DNA of 6,498 nt, from contig VBEI01000012.1 in assembly GCA_005882715.1 (NCBI GenBank), positions 1 to 6,498 of the forward strand, read 5' to 3'. Of the stretch, positions 1 to 4,397 are shown piece after piece. The stretch comes from Chloroflexota bacterium. GTDB taxonomy: Bacteria; Chloroflexota; Dehalococcoidia; SM23-28-2; RBG-16-64-32. Each line of letters starts with the position of its first letter. Positions within the stretch are counted from its first letter, which is position 1. The notes beneath the pieces are model-generated. The model was not told the DNA's origin. It was given only the letters and a program-made list of their open reading frames with translations, and did no database searches. The position numbers and the translations under genes were made by a program.

Positions 1-546
1 CAGCACGCAGACGATATCCGGCGCGCGCTGGAGACTGACTGGCAGCCGCAGGAACTGACATTCGCGCCCGAACTGGAGCGCAAGATGCGTTGGGTCGTGC
101 TTTCGCAGGACACGTTTCTGCGCGCGCTGTACTCCATCGCGGACGACGCGTGGGGGGAGCAAGCGCTGAGCGATGGCTGGACATACCACGACGTTGCCGC
201 GCACCTCTCCTCGAACGAGGTGCGCTTGCAGACGCGCCTTCGTTCGGCGCTGGGCGAGGCAGCGGCGGAGGAACTAGCGGCGGTGAATAATATCGAGGCG
301 TGGAACGAGAAGACGGTAAACGAGCGGCGAGGCCGTTCAGTACGGGAGTTGGCGGATGAGTTCCAGGCAGGGCGCTTTGGGACGATGCAGGTGCTGAGCC
401 GCTTTACGGGGGAGACGCTGGGCGCGGCGGTGCGGCTTGCCAACGCGACCGTGCCAGCGAGCGAGTTCGTCAAGGGCTTGTCACGGCACACTTCGATTCA
501 TGCGGGTCAGCTGGTGAGTGGGAGTAGGGCGCGGAGAGTCGCGTGA
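1..546 (+). CDS. DinB / maleylpyruvate isomerase-like protein, 3' part (5' end outside window)
   Basis: The frame is open to the left edge, so the gene begins upstream; the ATG at 85 is probably internal. Numbering codons from base 1, residues 29-170 look like one DinB-superfamily helical bundle (mycothiol-dependent maleylpyruvate isomerase branch). Residues 59-72 (GWTYHDVAAHLSSN) match the family's GWxxxDVxAHLxxxE motif and carry His68. The C-terminal HTSIH supplies His163 and His167, completing a plausible three-His metal site. The segment rich in Asn, Trp and Arg around residues 98-120 (EAWNEK...RRGRSVREL) is also typical. The first residues (HADDIRRALE) resemble the end of another such domain, so the protein may carry two in tandem. 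Family members are thiol-dependent isomerases, transferases or damage-inducible proteins of unknown substrate; none can be assigned here. It ends at TGA 544-546 and is followed by a repeat element. Family call is fairly sure, function unknown. Confidence 0.75.
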   Translation, partial: QHADDIRRALETDWQPQELTFAPELERKMRWVVLSQDTFLRALYSIADDAWGEQALSDGWTYHDVAAHLSSNEVRLQTRLRSALGEAAAEELAAVNNIEAWNEKTVNERRGRSVRELADEFQAGRFGTMQVLSRFTGETLGAAVRLANATVPASEFVKGLSRHTSIHAGQLVSGSRARRVA

Positions 547-568
547 CGCTCCCCGCTCGAGCGCCGGT

Positions 569-786
569 TGTCATTCTGAGCAGCAGTATCGTGATCGAGG
601 TTGGGTTGAGAAGAGGGTTCTGAGGCGACGGATGCACTGTTTTCAAAAGCGAAGAATCTCGGCGACTCGTATCCAGTTCCGGCCTTATGCCGCCGAGATC
701 CTTCGCTGCTCTGTCGGATCGCCGGAGACAGAACACCGCGTTGTTCGGATGGGTCTGAGTTCGGCTCAAGGGGGCTCAGGATGACA
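569..786. repeat. 218-bp inverted-repeat element upstream of sucD
   Basis: The outer ends TGTCATTCTGAGC (569-581) and GCTCAGGATGACA (774-786) are inverted copies with one mismatch in 13. The inner ends GCGAAGAATCTCGGCG (649-664) and CGCCGAGATCCTTCGC (691-706) are inverted copies with one mismatch in 16, separated by 26 nt. Between outer and inner ends each arm holds exactly 67 nt (582-648 and 707-773), and these two stretches do not align well with each other. The element is therefore two 92-nt units facing each other. The right core also holds a small hairpin, TCTGTC (710-715) with GACAGA (727-732). Related units occur at 4265-4360 and 5830-5907. There are no coding features, so a MITE/REP-like non-coding repeat is the best description. 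The right end stops 11 nt before the sucD ATG. Confidence 0.8.
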
Positions 787-797
787 CGGGACAGGTT

Positions 798-1676
798 ATG
801 TCAATTCTAGTCGGCTCGCACACGCGGCTCCTCGTGCAGGGCATCACCGGCAAGGAAGGTTCGTTCCAGACGCGGCGGTGCATCGAGTACGGGACGAAGG
901 TTGTGGCGGGGGTGACGCCAGGGCGTGGCGGCGAGAAGGCAGAGGGCGTCCCCGTGTTCGATACAGTCGCTGAGGCGGTAGCGAAGACCGGCGCGAACTG
1001 CGCGTTGATCTTCGTGCCCGCGCCGTTCGCGGCGGATGCGGTGCTGGAGGCGGCCTACGCCGAGGTGCCGGTGATTATCTGCATCACCGAGGGAGTGCCG
1101 ACGATGGATATGGTGCGCGTCCGGCGCTTTTTGAAGTGGTCGGACCTAACGGTGATCGGGCCGAACTGCCCGGGGGCGATCACGCCGGGCGAGGCGAGGG
1201 TGGGGATCATGCCGGGCAATGTGTTCTCGAAGGGGAAGGTGGGCGTGATCTCGCGCTCCGGAACGCTTGTGTACGAGACGGTGGCGCAGCTGACCGACCG
1301 GGGCGTTGGGCAGAGCACGTGCGTCGGCGTCGGGGGCGACCCCGTGATCGGCACAACGCAGGTTGATGCGCTGCGCATGATCTACGAGGACCCCGGCACA
1401 GAAGCCGTTGTGCTTATCGGTGAGATCGGCGGGGTGGCGGAGCAGCAGTCGGCGGAGTACATCGCGAGCGAGATGAAGAAGCCGGTGGTCGCATTCATCG
1501 CCGGTGCGACGGCGCCGCCTGGTCGGAGGATGGGCCATGCGGGAGCGATCATTGTCGGCGCGGCGGGAACGGCTGCGGCGAAGAAGGAGGCGCTGAGGGC
1601 GGCGGGCGCGACGATCGTCGAATCGCCAGCGGAGATAGGGGCTGTGACTGCGGAGGTGGTGGGAGGTGGGAAATAA
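798..1676 (+). CDS. sucD: Succinate--CoA ligase (ADP/GDP-forming) subunit alpha
   Basis: The product has 292 residues, the usual length for SucD, and colinear similarity throughout. It makes the alpha subunit of succinyl-CoA synthetase, which with SucC interconverts succinyl-CoA and succinate with formation of ATP or GTP in the cytoplasmic TCA cycle. Visible landmarks are the N-terminal CoA-binding Rossmann region (GITGKEGSF, residues 15-23; GVTPGRGG, 38-45), PNCPGAITPGE (122-132), SRSGTLVYE (152-160), GIGGDP-like GVGGDP (177-182), the GEIGG loop (208-212) and GRRMGHAGA (242-250), which contains His247, the residue phosphorylated during catalysis. The ATG at 798 gives the canonical MSILV start. 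The upstream GGGACAGG offers only a weak ribosome site. No sucC lies on either side, which is unusual because the two genes are normally adjacent; the upstream neighbour is the DinB-like gene and the downstream one a ferredoxin. It appears intact and functional. Confidence 0.96.
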   Translation: MSILVGSHTRLLVQGITGKEGSFQTRRCIEYGTKVVAGVTPGRGGEKAEGVPVFDTVAEAVAKTGANCALIFVPAPFAADAVLEAAYAEVPVIICITEGVPTMDMVRVRRFLKWSDLTVIGPNCPGAITPGEARVGIMPGNVFSKGKVGVISRSGTLVYETVAQLTDRGVGQSTCVGVGGDPVIGTTQVDALRMIYEDPGTEAVVLIGEIGGVAEQQSAEYIASEMKKPVVAFIAGATAPPGRRMGHAGAIIVGAAGTAAAKKEALRAAGATIVESPAEIGAVTAEVVGGGK

Positions 1677-1761
1677 GAGGTAAGAGATACGAATCTCACA
1701 ACGGATTGGGCGAGCTGGAGAAACGGATGGCGAGAGGGGCTGGTGTGTCCAGGAGAGGGTC

Positions 1762-1855
1762 GAGGGCGAGTCATTTTCAGATTCGTGGCGACCTAGCTGG
1801 AGCAGACGGTTTCCTAGCCTTTTGTGATCGCGGTGTTGGTGGATGACTCGCCCCT
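1762..1855. repeat. Intergenic inverted repeat (GGGCGAGTCAT ... ATGACTCGCCC)
   Basis: GAGGGCGAGTCAT at 1762-1774 and ATGACTCGCCCCT at 1843-1855 are inverted copies with one mismatch in 13, separated by 68 nt. The right arm continues as CGCCCCTACG (1849-1858), and that 10-mer recurs at 2597-2606. The core TGACTCGCCC recurs at 2479-2488 beyond the ferredoxin gene. The repeat fills the sucD-ferredoxin gap; no ORF here is convincing. It ends 17 nt before the -35 box of the ferredoxin promoter. Function unknown. Confidence 0.6.
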
Positions 1856-1871
1856 ACGTCTTGCGGTTCGG

Positions 1872-1900
1872 TTGATGGGGTTCTGGGCGGCCCTTATACT
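1872..1900 (+). promoter_or_regulatory. Sigma70-type promoter of the ferredoxin gene
   Basis: TTGATG (1872-1877) and TATACT (1895-1900) are separated by exactly 17 bp, close to the TTGACA-17-TATAAT consensus. A start site near 1907 would give a leader of about 14 nt before the ATG at 1921. That leader contains only a weak GGA ribosome-site candidate. Confidence 0.65.
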
Positions 1901-1920
1901 GGATAGCGGACGTTTGTGAT

Positions 1921-2409
1921 ATGTCGTACAAAATTCTCGAGACGTGTATTGGGTGCACCGCCTGCACGAAGCGCTGTCCGACGGACGCCATTACCGGCGT
2001 GCGGAACGGGATGCACATCATTGACCCGGTTCTTTGCATCGACTGCGGCGCGTGCGGCGTCGTCTGCCCCGTCGAATGTATAGCCGACGAGTTCGGGGAC
2101 ATCGGGAAGGGCTTTCCGCGGCGCGAGTGGCCCAAGGCGATCGTCATCGAAGACAACTGCATCGGCTCCGGTTGCGAGCTGTGCATCCACATCTGCCCGT
2201 TCGATGCGCTGGAGCTGGACGTCTCGGGCAAGCAGGTGGGCGACTTCTTTGGGGTCGCAAGGGTGATCGAGAAGCGGTGCACGGGCTGCCGGCTGTGCGA
2301 GCAGTCGTGCGGCTGGGCGGCGATCTACATCGACCCGCCGCGCGAGACGCTGAAGAAGCGCATCTTCGAGCCGATCGAGCTCACGGCGGTCGATACGGCG
2401 GCCTCGTAG
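1921..2409 (+). CDS. Ferredoxin-like protein with four [4Fe-4S] motifs
   Basis: A 162-residue soluble electron carrier or iron-sulfur subunit. Four cysteine motifs are visible: C9-C12-C15-C19P and C39-C42-C45-C49P (both CX2CX2CX3CP, a classic bacterial 2[4Fe-4S] ferredoxin pair), C80-C85-C88-C92P (CX4CX2CX3CP, with two extra residues in the first spacer), and C120-C123-C126-C130 followed by Gly instead of Pro. There is no signal peptide or membrane segment, so it should be cytoplasmic. The last 30 residues are a cysteine-free tail. It has its own promoter (1872-1900) and is not fused to a catalytic subunit, so its partner cannot be read from the window. Its position after sucD allows a role with 2-oxoglutarate:ferredoxin oxidoreductase, but that is inference. 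Alternatives are an electron-transfer subunit of a respiratory or hydrogenase complex. Family call is sure, partner unknown. Confidence 0.9.
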   Translation: MSYKILETCIGCTACTKRCPTDAITGVRNGMHIIDPVLCIDCGACGVVCPVECIADEFGDIGKGFPRREWPKAIVIEDNCIGSGCELCIHICPFDALELDVSGKQVGDFFGVARVIEKRCTGCRLCEQSCGWAAIYIDPPRETLKKRIFEPIELTAVDTAAS

Positions 2410-2426
2410 CGGCCCGAGCGACCGGC

Positions 2427-2447
2427 CTGGGGCTGATCCCAGTCTTT
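2427..2447 (+). terminator. Weak candidate terminator after the ferredoxin gene
   Basis: CTGGG (2427-2431) and CCCAG (2438-2442) form a 5-bp stem with a 6-nt loop, followed by TCTTT (2443-2447). It lies 17 nt past the ferredoxin stop. The stem is short and the T tract interrupted, so this is only a candidate. Confidence 0.3.
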
Positions 2448-2478
2448 CCGAATACGGTTCTGTTCATCAACCGAGCGG

Positions 2479-2509
2479 TGACTCGCCCTGCCTCCGTTGC
2501 CTAGGCGAG
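2479..2509. repeat. Further copy of TGACTCGCCC with a local stem
   Basis: TGACTCGCCC (2479-2488) repeats the right arm of the 1762-1855 inverted repeat. CTCGCC (2482-2487) can pair with GGCGAG (2504-2509) across a 16-nt loop. Thus the ferredoxin gene has this motif on both sides. The rest of the gap (2410-2640) holds a GCGGATGCGCGCA 13-mer (2533-2545), seen again at 5746-5758, but no gene. Confidence 0.45.
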
Positions 2510-2611
2510 GCCACGACGTAGCTTTTTCGCCAGCGGATGCGCGCAAACGTTCGAGAGAGTGAGACGGCCAAACAATTCGAGCCAAGATGGATGCTACGCC
2601 CCTACGAATTT

Positions 2612-2632
2612 GCCCAGAGGTCGTCTGTGGGC
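2612..2632 (-). terminator. Hairpin just downstream of tRNA-Ser
   Basis: On the minus strand, 8 nt after the tRNA 3' end, GCC..CAGA can pair with TCTGGGC, a 7-bp stem with a 2-nt bulge and 5-nt loop. It is followed by AAATTCG and not by a T tract, so it may be a processing or termination structure. Evidence is weak. Confidence 0.3.
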
Positions 2633-2640
2633 CGAGGTGA

Positions 2641-2732
2641 TGGCGGAGGGAGTGGGATTCGAACCCACGAGGGAGCTTTCGCCCCCTACCCGCTTAGCAG
2701 GCGGGCGCACTCGGCCACTATGCGATCCCTCC
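2641..2732 (-). tRNA. tRNA-Ser (anticodon GCU)
   Basis: A 92-nt class II tRNA on the minus strand. The acceptor stem GGAGGGA (2732-2726) pairs fully with TCCCTCC (2651-2645), the discriminator is G, and CCA is encoded at 2643-2641. The anticodon stem CCCGC/GCGGG encloses the loop CTGCTAA, which gives anticodon GCU and reads AGC and AGU. The long variable arm GGGGGC-GAAA-GCTCCC closes with a GNRA-type tetraloop and one G-U pair, as expected for serine tRNAs. The T arm is GTGGG-TTCGAAT-CCCAC. All parts are intact, so it should be functional. It is transcribed divergently from the DUF429 gene. Confidence 0.97.
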
Positions 2733-2745
2733 GCGCGGCTTTTAC

Positions 2746-2754
2746 AGTATAGCA
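2746..2754 (-). promoter_or_regulatory. Extended -10 promoter of tRNA-Ser
   Basis: Read on the minus strand, TGCTATACT is an extended -10 element (TGN followed by TATACT, 2751-2746). A start near 2739 would leave about 7 nt before the mature tRNA 5' end at 2732. No good -35 box is seen; that region is occupied by the palindrome at 2757-2774. Confidence 0.6.
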
Positions 2755-2756
2755 AT

Positions 2757-2774
2757 CGGTAGGTCGTCCTACCG
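2757..2774. promoter_or_regulatory. Palindrome between divergent tRNA-Ser and DUF429 genes
   Basis: CGGTAGG-TCGT-CCTACCG is a perfect 7-bp inverted repeat with a 4-nt centre. It sits just upstream of the tRNA -10 element and 10 nt before the DUF429 start codon. It could be an operator for a dimeric regulator or an RNA hairpin in the DUF429 leader; the sequence does not decide between them. Confidence 0.5.
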
Positions 2775-2784
2775 GATTCTCATC

Positions 2785-3495
2785 ATGACAATTGTTCTTG
2801 GTGTCGACGGCTGTCGCGCCGGATGGTGCTGTGTTGCCGTCGACGCTGACCGCGCGACGGTCATTGATTCCTTCGTTCGTCGTTCATTTCACGACGTTCT
2901 CGACTCACCGGCCGTTGTCATCTGCGTCGATATACCCATCGGTCTCCTCGACCGGCCGGGTCAGCGGGCATGTGACAACTTCGCGCGCCGAATGCTCGGC
3001 CGCGGCCGCGCGTCGAGCGTCTTCCCGTCGCCATCCAGACGCGCTCTGTTGTTCCCTGACTACCGCGCTGCAAGCGATGTCAACCTGCAGCTCACCGGGC
3101 GCAAGCTGAACAAGCAGTCCTTCAACATCTCGCGCAAGGTACGCGAGGTCGACGAGGCAATGAAGCCGGCAACGCAGGAGCGCGTGCGAGAGGCGCACCC
3201 GGAGCTGGCTTTCCGGTCGCTCAGCGGGGGCGTCGCAGTGCTGCCCAACAAGAAGACTCATGCGGGGCGCGATGATCGATGGCGACTGCTCCGGGCCGTT
3301 TTGCTCGAGCTTCCGCCCAGTGCCGCGCTACCGGCCGGGCTCCGCGGTCGCTGCCAGGCGGACGACTACATCGACGCGCTCGGGTGCGCCTGGACGGCTG
3401 TGTGCGTGGCACGGAGGACGGCTCGGCGTATCCCGGCCGAGCCGGATGCCGATGACCATGGGTTGCGCATGGAGATGTGGCTGCCCGCCGCCTAG
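2785..3495 (+). CDS. DUF429 domain protein (predicted RNase H-like fold)
   Basis: A 236-residue soluble protein recognised by DUF429 hallmarks in order: GVDGCRAGW (6-14), VDIPIGL (48-54), RACDNFAR and LGRGRASSVFPSP (61-83), QSFNISRKVREVD (111-123), EAHPELAF (136-143), KKTHAGRDDR (156-165) and DDYIDALGCAWTA (193-205). The acidic residues Asp8, Asp49, Glu136/Glu140 and Asp194/Asp197 could form the metal-binding set expected of an RNase H-like fold. Members are predicted nucleases, but no reaction has been assigned with certainty, so function is unknown. The length is normal and no motif is lost. The ATG at 2785 has no Shine-Dalgarno sequence. It is divergent from tRNA-Ser and convergent with the VTT gene, sharing a CTAG at the stops. 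Family call is sure. Confidence 0.88.
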   Translation: MTIVLGVDGCRAGWCCVAVDADRATVIDSFVRRSFHDVLDSPAVVICVDIPIGLLDRPGQRACDNFARRMLGRGRASSVFPSPSRRALLFPDYRAASDVNLQLTGRKLNKQSFNISRKVREVDEAMKPATQERVREAHPELAFRSLSGGVAVLPNKKTHAGRDDRWRLLRAVLLELPPSAALPAGLRGRCQADDYIDALGCAWTAVCVARRTARRIPAEPDADDHGLRMEMWLPAA

Positions 3496-4196
3496 CCCAC
3501 ACCTCGGTCGAAGAGGTTGAGCAGCGCGTTCCCGAGGACGACGAGCGCGATGACGCGGATGGTCTTGCCGATGGCAACGGCCAGCATGAACCGCCCGAAG
3601 TTCATCCGCGTGGCGCCGGCGGTGATACCCGCGAACTCGAAGAAGATGTTGGGGATCGCGGAGAGCACGAGGAGCGTCGCGAAGCCGTAACGCAGCATCA
3701 GCCAGTCGACCCAGTGGGCGGCGCGTCGCAGAAGACGGCCGATGCGGCCTCCGAGCGGCATCGGCCGCTCCTCCGCCAAACCTCGGCCGATCGCCCCTGT
3801 CGCGTAAGACGTACTTTCTGCCAGCGTCATGCCCGAGGCCCCGGCGACGATGACGCCGATCGGATTGAGGTCGAGGTCGCGCGGTCCGGCCACGATAAGC
3901 GCCTGGCCGGCGGCGGTGAGACCCGGGACGGGAATGAACACGGTGGCGGTGCCGAAGAAGTTCGCAAGGAAGATGCCGGCGTAGCCGAACGCCTCGAAGT
4001 CCCCTTTGTCGATCCACCCGAGAGCGAACGGAATGATGGTAGCCGCCAGGACGACGCTAACGAAGGCAACCAGCGCGCCGATGATGAGGTTCCGCGGGAA
4101 CTTCTCGGTTGGGAGCCAGGAAGGGGCATCGAGGACGATGCGGCGGGGCGATGGTTCGTCGTGCACGCGCTCGGCCTCGACCGGCGTCTCTGCCAT
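3492..4196 (-). CDS. VTT-domain (DedA/YqaA-like) integral membrane protein
   Basis: 234 residues from the ATG at 4196. A hydrophilic N-terminus (1-35) precedes hydrophobic segments at about 37-60, 70-102, 111-135, 168-190 and 203-224. The re-entrant-type stretch FFGTATVFIPVPG (80-92), the glycine/tyrosine pattern GASGMTLAESTSYATGAIG (119-137) and IPNIFFEFAGITAGATRM (181-198) followed by GKTIR (210-214) are typical of VTT/SNARE-associated family proteins. Known relatives are inner-membrane proteins linked to lipid carrier flipping and membrane homeostasis; the substrate here is unknown. An in-frame ATG at 4295 would add 33 residues, but it lies upstream of a TATACT box (4209-4204) that is 7 nt from ATG 4196, so the shorter start is preferred and the mRNA is probably leaderless. 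It is convergent with the DUF429 gene and stands alone. Confidence 0.85.
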   Translation of the reverse strand: MAETPVEAERVHDEPSPRRIVLDAPSWLPTEKFPRNLIIGALVAFVSVVLAATIIPFALGWIDKGDFEAFGYAGIFLANFFGTATVFIPVPGLTAAGQALIVAGPRDLDLNPIGVIVAGASGMTLAESTSYATGAIGRGLAEERPMPLGGRIGRLLRRAAHWVDWLMLRYGFATLLVLSAIPNIFFEFAGITAGATRMNFGRFMLAVAIGKTIRVIALVVLGNALLNLFDRGVG

Positions 4197-4203
4197 GGGA
4201 ATC

Positions 4204-4209
4204 AGTATA
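4204..4209 (-). promoter_or_regulatory. -10 box of the VTT-domain gene
   Basis: TATACT on the minus strand ends 7 nt before the chosen ATG (4196), so transcription would begin at or next to the start codon. No convincing -35 box or ribosome site is present. The box supports the shorter start. Confidence 0.5.
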
Positions 4210-4264
4210 GGGTTCCGGGAAAGATGGGTTCGCTGCTGGACGGGGCCGATACTTGCGCGGATGA

Positions 4265-4360
4265 AAGATTCCTCGCGAGTTGACTCCACGGGCAATGGGA
4301 GCCGCGAGGGTTACACCTAATCGCGGACGGAGATTCGAAGGAGCGCGGCTCGGAATGACA
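4265..4360 (+). repeat. Dispersed repeat unit between the VTT and ggt genes
   Basis: A 96-nt unit begins with AAGATTCCTCGC (4265-4276) and ends with GCTCGGAATGACA (4348-4360), around a 71-nt core. The core holds a bulged hairpin: CCTCGCG (4271-4277) with CGCGAGG (4303-4309), and inside it CTCC (4284-4287) with GGAG (4298-4301). A second GAGATTC lies at 4330-4336. The end pentamers ATTCC and GGAAT are complementary, as in the other copies. The TGACA end points at ggt, 37 nt from its ATG. Confidence 0.65.
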
Positions 4361-4378
4361 CTGCAGCGCGCAGGTGCG

Positions 4379-4387
4379 TGCTAGAAT
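4379..4387 (+). promoter_or_regulatory. Extended -10 promoter of ggt
   Basis: TGCTAGAAT is an extended -10 element ending 10 nt before the ATG at 4398. Start of transcription is predicted near 4394, giving a leader of about 4 nt. It rules against the in-frame GTG at 4374 as the start. Confidence 0.6.
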
Positions 4388-4397
4388 TCGGGCCGTT

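Noticed and set aside
518..784. Small plus-strand ORF (88 codons) and the minus-strand ORF 470-769
   Set aside because: Both are translations of the inverted-repeat element, with no recognisable domain or start signal.
1684..1697. GAGAT-ACGA-ATCTC hairpin after sucD
   Set aside because: Only 5 bp and no T tract; too weak to call a terminator, and possibly just a fragment of a GAATCTC-type repeat.
2537..2762. Two overlapping plus-strand ORFs with GFEPT / GIRTHEG-like peptides
   Set aside because: They are antisense reading of tRNA-Ser(GCU), a well-known source of spurious protein predictions.
3477..4283. Long plus-strand ORF (268 codons)
   Set aside because: It runs opposite the VTT membrane protein gene; its charged, low-complexity product is what antisense of a hydrophobic GC-rich gene gives, and no family is recognisable.
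3492..4295. Longer VTT protein starting at 4295
   Set aside because: The extra 33 residues lie upstream of the TATACT box and overlap a repeat unit; ATG 4196 fits the promoter better.
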